In this document: positions 50,846 through 58,777 of the stretch, one piece after another
Layout of the letters: each line of letters starts with the position of its first letter
Position numbering within the stretch: the first letter of the stretch is position 1
From: a virus
Virus record (IMG/VR): IMGVR_UViG_3300030328_004798
Location: 1,466 to 65,465 of that record
DNA length: 64,000 bases
Strand: one strand, 5' to 3'
Notes under the pieces: generated by a model
The model's input: the letters and a program-made list of their open reading frames with translations, nothing else
The model's database searches: none
What the model was told of the DNA's origin: nothing
Program-made: the position numbers and the translations under genes

Positions 50846-50980
50846 ATGGCTAATATCCTTGTATCTAATTATAAATCTAATAAAAGAACAAAACGACCTG
50901 GAATACATGCAAAGAGCAAATCCAGTAAATTAAAAAATAGTAAAAACTATGTTAAAACCTATAGAGGACAAGGAAGATAA
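50846..50980 (+). CDS. Small basic protein (44 aa)
   Basis: A 44-residue basic protein (MANILVSNYKSNKRTKRPG..., ending YRGQGR) with a PGIHAKSKSSKLKNSKNY segment. Similar short basic proteins occur in many T4-like phages. It starts ten bases after the lysin stop. Not recognised. Confidence 0.5.
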   Translation: MANILVSNYKSNKRTKRPGIHAKSKSSKLKNSKNYVKTYRGQGR

Positions 50981-50981
50981 A

Positions 50982-51128
50982 ATGACACTAACAACAGAAA
51001 CATTTTTTAGACATATGTCAGATGATGATTTTATAGCTGTTATACAAGCAGGACAAATAGAAAATTTATGTAATGCTTTAACTATAGACTTACAAGCGGT
51101 AAATAAAATCAAAAAATATGAAGCCTAA
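50982..51128 (+). CDS. Small acidic protein (48 aa)
   Basis: A 48-residue frame starting one base after the preceding stop (MTLTTETFFRHMSDDDFIAVI...). Acidic N-terminal half and Lys-rich end. It overlaps the next small gene by 11 bases. Not recognised. Confidence 0.45.
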   Translation: MTLTTETFFRHMSDDDFIAVIQAGQIENLCNALTIDLQAVNKIKKYEA

Positions 51129-51249
51129 ATTACAAAAAACAATATTAACTAGAGAAGAATGGTTTAATGCCTTAAAAGTTCCCTCACCCCACAAAAATAA
51201 AAAGACTTACTCTAGAAAAGAAAAATTCAAAAATAGGGTGGAGTATTAA
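51118..51249 (+). CDS. Small basic protein (43 aa)
   Basis: A 43-residue frame (MKPKLQKTILTREEWFNALKV...), basic, ending with KNRVEY. The segment ILTREEWFNALKVPSPHKNKKTYSRKEK occurs just before a degenerate promoter-like site. Not recognised. Confidence 0.45.
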   Translation: MKPKLQKTILTREEWFNALKVPSPHKNKKTYSRKEKFKNRVEY

Positions 51250-51274
51250 GATACTTTTCGTATCATATACGTCA
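51236..51274 (+). promoter_or_regulatory. Degenerate class A promoter and leader hairpin region
   Basis: GGGTGG at 51236-51241, then TTTTCGTATCATATACG at 51255-51271, a class A downstream box with extra bases. About 40 bases further, GCGGT and ACCGC (51308-51325) form a short hairpin in the leader of the beta-barrel gene at 51365. The leader is over 90 bases, unusually long for this genome. Confidence 0.4.
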
Positions 51275-51364
51275 CCTGTTCTTTTAAATACAACTGAAGA
51301 AAAAAATGCGGTTATTCCGGACCGCTGTTATCAATTAAAATGAATATTAACCAAAACAATTATT

Positions 51365-51769
51365 ATGAGAAAATTGATTATTTTACTGGCTATTGCGTTT
51401 ACGTTTACGGCTAATGCACAGGAAAAGGGTGACTGGTATGTAGGTACTGGTGACGTTGCAAACGTTTCATGGACTGAATGGGCTATTAGCCCAAGTCTCG
51501 GCTACGCATTTACAGATGACCTAGTAGTAGGTTTTAATGTATCGCAAGTAGTTGATGAGGACATGGAATTTGATGTACACGCAAGATACTTCTTTGTTGA
51601 AGATTATTTTGCATATGTTGGAGTTGAAGACTTTGACTTTGACATGGTTCAAGTTGGTGTTGGAAAAATGTTTGAAATAAGAAAGAACATTTTTATCGAT
51701 CCAAAAGTAGTGTACGATGTTAATGCATCAACCACAAATCTTACATTAGGGTTTGGTCTTAAATTTTAA
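51365..51769 (+). CDS. Small outer-membrane beta-barrel protein (134 aa)
   Basis: A 134-residue protein with a signal peptide (MRKLIILLAIAFTFTANAQ) followed by eight short amphipathic strands (for example ISPSLGYAFTDDLVVGFNVSQV) and a C-terminal strand ending TLGFGLKF with terminal Phe. This is the layout of an eight-stranded OmpA/OmpX-type barrel. Host-like codons (GGT, GCG, TTTACG) at the start and an own terminator suggest a separately expressed unit. A role in superinfection immunity or adsorption control is possible. Confidence 0.75.
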   Translation: MRKLIILLAIAFTFTANAQEKGDWYVGTGDVANVSWTEWAISPSLGYAFTDDLVVGFNVSQVVDEDMEFDVHARYFFVEDYFAYVGVEDFDFDMVQVGVGKMFEIRKNIFIDPKVVYDVNASTTNLTLGFGLKF

Positions 51770-51798
51770 TATATTTAGAATTTAAGCTATAAGAAATG

Positions 51799-51827
51799 GC
51801 GCGTTTTTTATTAAACGCGCTTTTTTT
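51799..51827 (+). terminator. Rho-independent terminator
   Basis: The 8-base stem GCGCGTTT / AAACGCGC (51799-51806 and 51813-51820) with a six-base loop is followed by seven T residues. Confidence 0.92.
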
Positions 51828-51855
51828 ATAAATGGATTTAATAATAAAAACTTTT

Positions 51856-51869
51856 TATATATTTATAAT
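51856..51869 (+). promoter_or_regulatory. Class B (possible late) promoter box
   Basis: TATATATTTATAAT lies 25 bases before the structural-type gene at 51894 and directly after a terminator, a good position for a promoter. Confidence 0.55.
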
Positions 51870-51893
51870 AAAATATAATTTAACAATAATAAA

Positions 51894-52922
51894 ATGGGTA
51901 TAGTTTATACAACACCAGATCCAGGAGATTGGTACTCTTGGATAAAAAAGGATAGAAATAAAGATATTCCTTTAAAAGAAGCAAGAAGAAAATTCTTACA
52001 AGAGCAATTAGATTTTCAAGACCAAATGTCTTACCATCAGAACTATGTAAATAGATTAAATGCATTAGCTAGTGATGGGTCACAAGGTGCTCAACACGGT
52101 ATAGCTAATTCAATAAAATCAATTCACTTCCAAAATACACCATTAATTGTTGGTCCTAATTCTGGTACTTTCTTAGCAGTAACGGCTTCATTTGAGGATG
52201 CTGTTAGAGTAATAGGTGGAAATGTATTAGTTCAAGCTGCTAGTAACCAAGCTGGTGGTGGTGATCTAACCGACTCAGAAAGAATTACACCATTTACATT
52301 AGCTACATTTGATGGTGTTGGTCAGGGTGGATTAGAGTTATACTTTAGTTCACATGATATCCCAGGTGTTCCAACTTATGATACTAATAATGAATATTTA
52401 GCTGCTACACTATTAAGTGGTAGTGCTGATTTTGCAAATTCTGACAGTGGTTCAGCTACAGGCCTTACAGATACATCTAATGCAAATGGATTAATATTAT
52501 TATCATACTCAGCTTCTTATGGTGGTGGAGCTACTTCAACAGGTGTTAATATATCTGCTTCTGGTTTAAGAAATGGTGGTAATACCGATTATGTAAATAT
52601 GATAGTAGCAACAGAACAATCATCATCAGTTGTTTACGCAGCAGGAGATGTATTTAGCTTAGATACTAGTGGACAAGGAATTGGTGGTACTGGTTTCTTA
52701 TATTGGACAGTTGGCCCTGAAGATTTAACAGGAGATACACTTTCATTTGGTACTGGTTCATTATCATTACAATTACAAACTGGCGCAGCAATTGAAAATG
52801 CAGATGGTGAAGGTATACCAAGTTTAACTTATAATGAGGCTCAAGCTACTGATGATCCTAACTCAAGCACTGGTGGTTTAAAAACAATCACTGCTTTAGC
52901 GGCTTCAGCGAGTACTTATTAA
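51894..52922 (+). CDS. Predicted virion or fibre protein (342 aa)
   Basis: A 342-residue protein with a polar helical N-terminus (about 65 residues) and a long Gly/Ser/Thr/Ala-rich region with alternating short strands, such as GGGDLTDSERITPFTLATFDGVGQGGLELYF and SATGLTDTSNANGLILL. The composition suits a tail-fibre, fibritin or head-decoration protein. It resembles in style the 117-residue protein at 63512. It has its own class B box and ends in a hairpin before the next promoter. Exact role not known. Confidence 0.65.
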   Translation: MGIVYTTPDPGDWYSWIKKDRNKDIPLKEARRKFLQEQLDFQDQMSYHQNYVNRLNALASDGSQGAQHGIANSIKSIHFQNTPLIVGPNSGTFLAVTASFEDAVRVIGGNVLVQAASNQAGGGDLTDSERITPFTLATFDGVGQGGLELYFSSHDIPGVPTYDTNNEYLAATLLSGSADFANSDSGSATGLTDTSNANGLILLSYSASYGGGATSTGVNISASGLRNGGNTDYVNMIVATEQSSSVVYAAGDVFSLDTSGQGIGGTGFLYWTVGPEDLTGDTLSFGTGSLSLQLQTGAAIENADGEGIPSLTYNEAQATDDPNSSTGGLKTITALAASASTY

Positions 52923-52946
52923 TAAGCTATATTAAGATAAATGCGA

Positions 52947-52973
52947 GGAGATTTGGTTACCCGAATCTCCTTT
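52947..52973 (+). terminator. Hairpin after the virion gene, overlapping the next promoter
   Basis: GGAGATT / AATCTCC (52947-52953 and 52964-52970) with a ten-base loop is followed by TTT. The TTTGG box of the next promoter lies partly in its stem and loop. The T run is only three, so termination may be weak. Confidence 0.5.
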
Positions 52974-52983
52974 CGTATATTTA
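52952..52983 (+). promoter_or_regulatory. Class A promoter for the ligase operon
   Basis: TTTGG at 52952-52956 and TTTCGTATATTTA at 52971-52983 with the standard 19-base spacing. It lies 23 bases before the SWIM-protein gene. Confidence 0.68.
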
Positions 52984-53005
52984 CGGGTAAATAAAAATAA
53001 AGGTT

Positions 53006-53443
53006 ATGGCACTTTGGGAATTTTCAAGTTTAAATAAGCATGGTAATTACAGAAAAAGAATAATACACACTAAAGGTGCATTAGGCATACCAGGTAGTGG
53101 ATTTGGTCCATCTGTATTTGCTCGTAGATTTAAATACAAATACGAACATCCAGTTTTATCACCTGGTTTAACTATGCTAAATGGTAAAAAATATTTAATG
53201 CCATTATGGAAAGAGGTAGACCCAAATACTACTATGGATGATATTGAATGGATTAAACCTAAAATGAAAAGAACAGATCCAATAGTAGAAATAAATGTAA
53301 GTGGCAGTAACCCAGATATAAAATATAAAACAACATATTACCCAGATACAGAAAATTATTATTGTAACTGCCCAGGTAGATGGAGAGCATTTAATGGCAA
53401 ATGTAAACATATAAAATCACTAGAAGAAAAAATAAATAAATAA
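53006..53443 (+). CDS. SWIM-type zinc-finger protein
   Basis: A 145-residue protein whose C-terminus carries the SWIM motif YYCNCPGRWRAFNGKCKHIKSL (CxC...CxH), a small zinc site for protein or DNA contacts. The N-terminal part has ALWEFSSLNKHGNYRKRIIH and is unrecognised. It precedes the DNA ligase by one base, so a DNA-repair or ligation accessory role is likely. Similar SWIM proteins accompany ligases in other phages, to my knowledge. Confidence 0.75.
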   Translation: MALWEFSSLNKHGNYRKRIIHTKGALGIPGSGFGPSVFARRFKYKYEHPVLSPGLTMLNGKKYLMPLWKEVDPNTTMDDIEWIKPKMKRTDPIVEINVSGSNPDIKYKTTYYPDTENYYCNCPGRWRAFNGKCKHIKSLEEKINK

Positions 53444-53444
53444 T

Positions 53445-54722
53445 ATGACAAAATTAAACCAATTTATAGAAGATATGCGTGCCACAAGTAGTGGTAAGGA
53501 AAAAGTAGAAATAATAAAAAATGCGGGCCCATTTGTCCACAAAATATTAGAATATACTTATAACCCATTTAAACAATATTATGTTACTAGTAAAACATGT
53601 AAAAAAAGAAGTGGATTATTTAATCCTAGGTTTAGCTCGGGATATAAAGATGTTTTTCATTTATTAGATGATCTAACTAATAGAGTAGTTACAGGACATG
53701 ATGCTATATCACTTGTAAATGGTTGTGCTAATGCACATGATGATAATGAATTAATATATAAAATTATTGATAAAAATTTAGATATTAGAGCAGGAGATAA
53801 AGTAATTAATAAAGCAGTACCTGGATTAATACCAACATTTTCAGTAGCATTAGCTCAAGAGTATAAAGGTAAATGTGATTGGGAAAACGAAGATTGGTAT
53901 GCTTCAAGAAAATTAGATGGAGTTAGATGTTTAGCAGTTGTAGACGAAAATGGTAAATGTACACTTTATTCAAGGATGGGTAAAGAATTAACTACATTAA
54001 ATAAAGTAAAAGAAGCTATTGAAGCAACAAATGTTATTAATCAGGTATTTGATGGTGAAATTTGTTTAATGGATGAAAATGGTAATGAAGATTTTCAAGG
54101 TGTGATGAAACAATTAAGACGTAAAGATCACCAAATTGAAAATCCTATATTCATGATATTTGATATGATTCATAAACCTGAATTTGATAATCAAAAAGGT
54201 ACTGAGATATTATCTGAAAGATTAGCTAAATTAAGAGCATGGCAAGGTGGAAGACGTACAGATGCTAAAATATTACGTTATACAGAACAATTTGTTATTA
54301 CAGATGGTAGACATTTTGATAAGTGGGGACAAATATCAGCCGATAAAGGTTGGGAAGGATTTATGTTACGTAATGATGTTGGTTATGAAGGTAAGCGTAG
54401 TAAAAATTTAGTTAAAGTAAAAAAATTCCATGATGCTGAGTATGTTGTTGTTGGTTATGAAAATGATAAACATGAAGTAGTTAGAGATGGTAGATCAGAA
54501 ACAATTGAAATGTTAGCCCAAGTATGGATTGAACATAAGGGTTATAATGTTAAAGTTGGTAGTGGTTGGACTCAAGAGCAAAGATTACAATACATGGATG
54601 GATCTATTGTTGGTAAAGTAATCACTGTTCAATATTTTGAGGAAACAAAAAATGATAAGGGTAGGCTTAGTTTACGATTTCCAACTGTGAAAGTAGTTCA
54701 TGGAGATAAAAGAGAAGTATAA
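53445..54722 (+). CDS. ATP-dependent DNA ligase
   Basis: A 425-residue ligase. The adenylation motif is YASRKLDGVRCLAVV (Lys in SRKLDG, the K-x-DG motif), with YSRMGKEL, FDGEICLM, FMIFDMI, GWEGFMLRN and LVKVKKFHDAEYVVVG (motifs III-V), followed by an OB-fold domain with KVGSGWTQEQR. It seals Okazaki nicks for the phage fork. The N-terminal 140 residues look like the T4/eukaryotic DNA-binding domain. Confidence 0.92.
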   Translation: MTKLNQFIEDMRATSSGKEKVEIIKNAGPFVHKILEYTYNPFKQYYVTSKTCKKRSGLFNPRFSSGYKDVFHLLDDLTNRVVTGHDAISLVNGCANAHDDNELIYKIIDKNLDIRAGDKVINKAVPGLIPTFSVALAQEYKGKCDWENEDWYASRKLDGVRCLAVVDENGKCTLYSRMGKELTTLNKVKEAIEATNVINQVFDGEICLMDENGNEDFQGVMKQLRRKDHQIENPIFMIFDMIHKPEFDNQKGTEILSERLAKLRAWQGGRRTDAKILRYTEQFVITDGRHFDKWGQISADKGWEGFMLRNDVGYEGKRSKNLVKVKKFHDAEYVVVGYENDKHEVVRDGRSETIEMLAQVWIEHKGYNVKVGSGWTQEQRLQYMDGSIVGKVITVQYFEETKNDKGRLSLRFPTVKVVHGDKREV

Positions 54723-54723
54723 T

Positions 54724-54873
54724 ATGCCAAGAATTAAATGTATAATATGTGAAGCTCCAATTAAAAATTGGGGTCATAATCCAGATCCAATATCTAAAAC
54801 AGGTAGGTGTTGTGATAATTGTAATAATTTAGTTATAGTAAAAAGAATAAAAGAATTATATTATGGAAAATAG
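54724..54873 (+). CDS. Small four-Cys zinc-ribbon protein (49 aa)
   Basis: A 49-residue frame, MPRIKCIICEAPIKNWGHNP...GRCCDNCNNL, with CxxC and CCxxC knuckles about 20 residues apart. Such tiny zinc-ribbon proteins are common in T4-like phages. It starts one base after the ligase stop and overlaps the next gene by 11 bases. Function unknown. Confidence 0.6.
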   Translation: MPRIKCIICEAPIKNWGHNPDPISKTGRCCDNCNNLVIVKRIKELYYGK

Positions 54874-55243
54874 AGGTAGACCAAGTGAACAAGTTGAAAA
54901 ATTAGATAAATGGATATTAAATACTGAAAATTCTATTTGGAAGTATGATAAATCAAAAAATCCAAACGGTTGCTACTCAGTAGAACAAAAATTCATTACG
55001 GGTGAAAAACAAACAAAACCAGAAATTGATCAAAGGCGTTATGGTAAAACACCTGTTATAATGGTGTTTAAAACATCTAATCGTTCAAATGCTAGAACAA
55101 AAATGAAAGTATTTAATAAAAATATTGATTATATTATAACAGCTAAAAAACTACCTGGTGTACCTGAAAATGCAATTATCCTAGAATTAGGAGTTGGTAA
55201 TTCATTTATTAGTAAATATAAACAAAAATATAATTTAGTATAA
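54863..55243 (+). CDS. Hypothetical protein (126 aa)
   Basis: A 126-residue basic protein with a GRPSEQVEKLDKWI start and central YGKTPVIMVFKTSNRSNARTKMKVFNKNIDY, alternating strands and helices. Its last gene position before a class B box suggests the end of the ligase operon. Not recognised. Confidence 0.65.
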   Translation: MENRGRPSEQVEKLDKWILNTENSIWKYDKSKNPNGCYSVEQKFITGEKQTKPEIDQRRYGKTPVIMVFKTSNRSNARTKMKVFNKNIDYIITAKKLPGVPENAIILELGVGNSFISKYKQKYNLV

Positions 55244-55247
55244 GTTT

Positions 55248-55261
55248 TATATATTTATAAC
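55248..55261 (+). promoter_or_regulatory. Class B (possible late) promoter box
   Basis: TATATATTTATAAC, 27 bases before the start at 55288. One of the best matches to the class. Confidence 0.55.
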
Positions 55262-55287
55262 AAAATATTAATCAAAAATAATTTATT

Positions 55288-55584
55288 ATGTTAAATACAA
55301 TTTTAGTTATTATCGGAGTTATAGCAATATTAGCAGTTGTGTATTATATTATCTGGAAAAGAGGTAAAATCAATGACAGAGATGGTGATATGATCCCAGA
55401 TGAAATTGAAGATGCTGCAGGTAAAGTGAAAAAAGTTGCTAAAGAAGTTAAACGTAGAGGTAAAAACGTAAAAAAAGAATTAAAAGACGTTGTCAAAGCT
55501 GCTAAGGAAGTAGGTAACCAAATGGGAGACGTAAGTGCTGCTGTTAAAGGTAAGAAAAGACAAGGTCGTAGAAAGAAAAAATAA
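55288..55584 (+). CDS. Membrane-anchored lysine-rich protein (98 aa)
   Basis: A 98-residue protein with an N-terminal membrane helix (TILVIIGVIAILAVVYYII), a DRDGDMIPDEIEDAAGKVKK segment resembling a calcium loop, and a long basic helix ending RQGRRKKK. Possibly a membrane-to-DNA or membrane-to-virion tether. Single base between its stop and the next ATG. Confidence 0.6.
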   Translation: MLNTILVIIGVIAILAVVYYIIWKRGKINDRDGDMIPDEIEDAAGKVKKVAKEVKRRGKNVKKELKDVVKAAKEVGNQMGDVSAAVKGKKRQGRRKKK

Positions 55585-55585
55585 T

Positions 55586-56740
55586 ATGAGCAAATATAAT
55601 CTTACAGATATCCTTAACGAATACGTTGGTGGAAGTCGAATTGGTACTTTAAATATTTCATTTAAAGAATTATCTGATAAAATGGAAGACATTGATATGG
55701 GTGGTGATTACATCGTTAGACGATCAGGCACTTCAGGTGATGGTAAAGTAAATAGAGAATTTGAAGTAGTAGCTAGAGAAGATGCAATAGGAGGTGGTAA
55801 TAAACAAGAAAAAGGATTTACTGTTTATGATTATAAATTTGGTTTTGACCCAGGTGATGAGGACAATTATATGGAAGAATATGATTTCAGTGTTGGTGGT
55901 TCTAATTTAGAATTAGCAATGGAATTATTTGATGGAGTTAAACCTTTTGGAATTCGTTTAGAAGGTGAATTTGATGAAGCTAGACAAGCAGCAATTGAAT
56001 CATCTCAAGAAGAAGCTGGTATTAAAGAAGAATATGATGATGATAGGATTATCTCCGCAGCCGAAGCCAATATGATTAATAGACTAAGATATCAGGTAAT
56101 GATGCTTGACAAAGGTCATATTGATAAAGATGATTTCATTAATGCCGTAGAAGAGATAGCATTTGGTAGGAATAAAGGACCAATGAATGAAAATACAGAT
56201 TCTGTTGCTGCAGCAGCAGGAGCTGGTACAAGTGTTGCTAAACTTAGCAATTATATTGGTGATAAAAAGTTATCTGATTTACCAGAAATGGGAACAGCAG
56301 ATATGAATTTATGGCATGTTGTTAAATTAGTAGATGCTAATATTATTAAAGATAGTGATATATTAAAAGCATTAAAAGCTTTAGATCCTAATAGAAAATT
56401 AGATGAAGTAATGAATATAGACAGAAAAGGTAATAAAAAACCAGAATATAAAAGTAATCTTACTAATATAGATGAAGCAGTAGCTGAAGAGGAATCAGTA
56501 GCTAATTATCTTATGGATTACTATAGAAACCCAAACAAACCAGAGGAAACTATGGTTGATGAAAAAATAGTAGGTGAGTATTTTAATACACATGAAGATT
56601 GGGATATGATTTGGGGTAAATCCTATAAAGATGGATTAAGAGATTTTGAGGAATTCTTTGATGCTAATTATGGTTATATGTTCCCTAGTGCTGGTGATTT
56701 GGACGAAGACTTAAGAGAACATTTCAAAAGATTTATGTAA
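55586..56740 (+). CDS. Hypothetical acidic protein, possible virion component (384 aa)
   Basis: A 384-residue acidic protein. The start at ATG 55586 is chosen because a longer frame would extend back into the preceding gene. The N-terminal 120 residues have strand-rich pattern (GDYIVRRSGTSGDGKVNREFEVVAREDA), the middle has EYDDDRIISAAEANMINRLRYQVMMLDKGHIDKDDFINAVEEIAF and the C-terminus HEDWDMIWGKSYKDGLRDFEEFFDANYG. It follows a class B box and ends at a terminator, so it may be a late gene. Not recognised. Confidence 0.65.
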   Translation: MSKYNLTDILNEYVGGSRIGTLNISFKELSDKMEDIDMGGDYIVRRSGTSGDGKVNREFEVVAREDAIGGGNKQEKGFTVYDYKFGFDPGDEDNYMEEYDFSVGGSNLELAMELFDGVKPFGIRLEGEFDEARQAAIESSQEEAGIKEEYDDDRIISAAEANMINRLRYQVMMLDKGHIDKDDFINAVEEIAFGRNKGPMNENTDSVAAAAGAGTSVAKLSNYIGDKKLSDLPEMGTADMNLWHVVKLVDANIIKDSDILKALKALDPNRKLDEVMNIDRKGNKKPEYKSNLTNIDEAVAEEESVANYLMDYYRNPNKPEETMVDEKIVGEYFNTHEDWDMIWGKSYKDGLRDFEEFFDANYGYMFPSAGDLDEDLREHFKRFM

Positions 56741-56765
56741 GCAGGTACACATTTTAAAATAAATT

Positions 56766-56789
56766 AGAGCGCATTAGCGCTCTTTTTTT
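56766..56789 (+). terminator. Rho-independent terminator
   Basis: AGAGCGC / GCGCTCT with loop ATTA (56766-56783) followed by T residues to 56789. Confidence 0.92.
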
Positions 56790-56794
56790 ATCTG

Positions 56795-56808
56795 TATATA
56801 TTTATAGA
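56795..56808 (+). promoter_or_regulatory. Class B (possible late) promoter box
   Basis: TATATATTTATAGA right after a terminator and 18 bases before the acetyltransferase gene; same class as at 51856 and 55248. Confidence 0.5.
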
Positions 56809-56825
56809 TATAATTCCCCGATTTC

Positions 56826-57170
56826 ATGGATATTAATATAATTGGTTTTAGGTTGCCAACGGCTACACCTGATCCCGCAAGACATTCTTCTTGTGGTTGG
56901 GTAGCGATCTGTGATAAAAAGGAAGTTGGTTGGTGTAATATGTCTTTTTTACCAAATAATGTAATCAAATTTGAAGATGCATTCGTTAAACCAGAATACA
57001 GGGGTAAGGGAATTTATAAAATGTTATGGGAATTTAGATTTAATTACGTAAGTGAGCACTTCAATAATTATAAATTAATGGCTTACTGTAAGCCTTCTAC
57101 ATTAAAACATTATAAAAAACAAGGTTTTATTGAAAAAGAAATCATAACTCTTGTTGAGAAACCCGCGTAA
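56826..57170 (+). CDS. GNAT-family N-acetyltransferase
   Basis: A 114-residue GNAT protein. The acetyl-CoA motif is AFVKPEYRGKGIYKMLWEFRFNYV (RGxGIGK-type with R-G-K-G), preceded by strand GWVAICDKKEVGWCNM and followed by YCKPSTLKHYKKQGF. It transfers an acetyl group to an amine, substrate unknown. Standalone transcription unit between a class B box and a class A promoter. Confidence 0.82.
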   Translation: MDINIIGFRLPTATPDPARHSSCGWVAICDKKEVGWCNMSFLPNNVIKFEDAFVKPEYRGKGIYKMLWEFRFNYVSEHFNNYKLMAYCKPSTLKHYKKQGFIEKEIITLVEKPA

Positions 57171-57173
57171 AAA

Positions 57174-57205
57174 TTTGGCTACCTGAGATAAAGTTCGTAT
57201 ATTTA
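57174..57205 (+). promoter_or_regulatory. Class A promoter for the small-gene run
   Basis: TTTGG at 57174-57178 and GTTCGTATATTTA at 57193-57205 with 19-base spacing. A CGTTGA / TCAACG hairpin (57209-57228) lies just downstream, in the leader. Confidence 0.68.
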
Positions 57206-57243
57206 CCACGTTGATAATTAAGTCAACGCATTAAATAAGGGTT

Positions 57244-57417
57244 ATGAGAACAGAATTAATAAAATGGTTGCTAGAGCAAAAGAAGCAAGGTAAAGAAATG
57301 AATGTATTTCAAGGAGTACATGAATTAGGTCTTCAAAAAGATTTACCTAGGAAAGGTCCTCAAGGTGAAATGTTTCATGGAGTTGAGATGTGGAAAAAAT
57401 TAAATAATATAAAATAA
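57244..57417 (+). CDS. Small hypothetical protein (57 aa)
   Basis: A 57-residue frame MRTELIKWLLEQKKQGKEMNV... It has an amphipathic helix followed by a KDLPRKGPQGEMFHGV segment. First gene behind the class A promoter and leader hairpin. Not recognised. Confidence 0.55.
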   Translation: MRTELIKWLLEQKKQGKEMNVFQGVHELGLQKDLPRKGPQGEMFHGVEMWKKLNNIK

Positions 57418-57422
57418 AGGTT

Positions 57423-57590
57423 ATGAGTCATCATGGAAATACACAAATATTAGAATATTGGTTTGATATCGGAATGCAAAAAGGTTTCGACACAGATAAA
57501 GCAGTTAAATTTGCTGAGTATATGTTAGAAGCTGAAAGTCATAGTGAACCAGATTTTGATTGGATTAACGAAGTTAAAAACACAAGATAA
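57423..57590 (+). CDS. Small acidic hypothetical protein (55 aa)
   Basis: A 55-residue frame MSHHGNTQILEYWFDIGMQKG... helical, acidic, with a SEPDFDW end. Five-base gap to the previous stop. Not recognised. Confidence 0.55.
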   Translation: MSHHGNTQILEYWFDIGMQKGFDTDKAVKFAEYMLEAESHSEPDFDWINEVKNTR

Positions 57591-57591
57591 T

Positions 57592-57882
57592 ATGGCAGAG
57601 TTTAAAAATTTATATTTCAAAGAACACAGTAATTCAAAAAAATGTATATCAGCTAATTTAACTTTAGATAATGGTAAAATATTATCTGTAGTAGCAGGAC
57701 CAGGAATGTATAGTAATCCTGGAGGTGCTTCCATAGCTGATTTTAAAGATAATCCTCATCCTAGTCAATTTTCATCTTTTGAAGTAGCTATTATAGATGA
57801 ATCACAAGGGATTGATCAAATGGATGTCATTGGATGGCAATCAAGAGAAGATATTAATCAAATAATTAAAAATAATGGATAA
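57592..57882 (+). CDS. Hypothetical protein (96 aa)
   Basis: A 96-residue soluble protein with NLTLDNGKILSVVAGPGMYSNPGGA and SSFEVAIIDESQGIDQMDVIGWQS segments. Start ATG 57592 is one base after the previous stop; a longer frame would overlap that gene. Alternating strands suggest a compact alpha/beta fold. Overlaps the next gene by eight bases. Not recognised. Confidence 0.6.
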   Translation: MAEFKNLYFKEHSNSKKCISANLTLDNGKILSVVAGPGMYSNPGGASIADFKDNPHPSQFSSFEVAIIDESQGIDQMDVIGWQSREDINQIIKNNG

Positions 57883-58006
57883 AGAGTTATTATATAGAAA
57901 ATTAAATGATATTTTAGACACTCTAGAAAGCGGGCAATTTTCAGCTTCCAAGGCACAGTTAGTTAATTTATTAAATGAAATAAAATACGGAATTTACGAT
58001 AAATAA
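57875..58006 (+). CDS. Small helical protein (43 aa)
   Basis: A 43-residue frame MDKELLYRKLNDILDTLESG...; two short amphipathic helices. It overlaps the previous gene by eight bases and ends one base before the next ATG. Not recognised. Confidence 0.5.
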   Translation: MDKELLYRKLNDILDTLESGQFSASKAQLVNLLNEIKYGIYDK

Positions 58007-58007
58007 T

Positions 58008-58235
58008 ATGAGACCAGAAAAACAAATTTTACACCATTGCTTGGATAAGGCAAAAGAATTTATTAAATTGAACGAGCCTAATAAGGCAAGAGATTATTGT
58101 GATATGGGGATAGCCTATGTTGCGGGTAAAAAATTAAATGGTATGTCTGGAGACGATTTAGTTGAAGATGTTAGAATTAATCTTTGGCTGGAACGTTTTT
58201 GGATGTTTTTAGAAAATAAAAATTTAATGTTATAA
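58008..58235 (+). CDS. Hypothetical helical protein (75 aa)
   Basis: A 75-residue helical protein with LHHCLDKAKEFIKLNEPNKARDYCDMGIAYV, similar to a single tetratricopeptide-type helix pair. Four-base gap to the next gene. Function unknown. Confidence 0.6.
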   Translation: MRPEKQILHHCLDKAKEFIKLNEPNKARDYCDMGIAYVAGKKLNGMSGDDLVEDVRINLWLERFWMFLENKNLML

Positions 58236-58239
58236 TTAA

Positions 58240-58773
58240 ATGATTGATAAGTTTTATTATAAAATAGGTCCTATAGAGACAACAACACTCTGGATGTCAC
58301 CTGTTCCAATTAGTAAAGTAAATAGTTGGTGGGAAGATTTTAAACAATTAGACTTAGAGGATTATAATGTGTATTTAGGAGGTAAATATGTAATAGATCC
58401 TAAAAATACAACTGATATAGATATTTGTCTTACAGGGCCAATATATGATTATATGAAACTTTATAATTTACTTAAAACAGGAATGGATTTAGGTTTAAAT
58501 AAACATAATATACTTATCGATATCAAACATTATGATAATATAAATTTCTTCAAATATCCTAGAAATAAAGATTTTCATAGATATCATATTGCTACAGAAT
58601 TAGCAGGGGAAATAGTTAAAAAAATTAATGGTAAATTAAAAACAAAAAGGGAAATAAAAACATATATTCCATATTCTAAAGTTCCAAAACAATTAGCGGT
58701 AAATTTAGTAGAATTTCCATTAGATAAACAAATAGAAGATGGTAGAATATATGATCCAATTAAATTAAATTAA
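58240..58773 (+). CDS. Nucleotidyltransferase-fold protein (putative)
   Basis: A 177-residue protein with the pattern VYLGGKYVIDPKNTTDIDICL: GG followed by two closely spaced Asp (DID), as in the DNA-polymerase-beta nucleotidyltransferase superfamily (G[GS]...DxD). A third Asp may be in ILIDIKHYD. It could transfer an NMP to a small molecule or protein, as in toxin-antitoxin MenA/HEPN-MNT proteins, but no partner gene is apparent. Not assigned to a family. Confidence 0.55.
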   Translation: MIDKFYYKIGPIETTTLWMSPVPISKVNSWWEDFKQLDLEDYNVYLGGKYVIDPKNTTDIDICLTGPIYDYMKLYNLLKTGMDLGLNKHNILIDIKHYDNINFFKYPRNKDFHRYHIATELAGEIVKKINGKLKTKREIKTYIPYSKVPKQLAVNLVEFPLDKQIEDGRIYDPIKLN

Positions 58774-58777
58774 TAAA

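Noticed and set aside
55535-55585. 17-residue N-terminal extension of the 384-residue protein
   Set aside because: It overlaps the 3' end of the preceding gene and adds basic residues read out of frame from its Lys-rich tail; ATG 55586 fits the one-base gap seen elsewhere.
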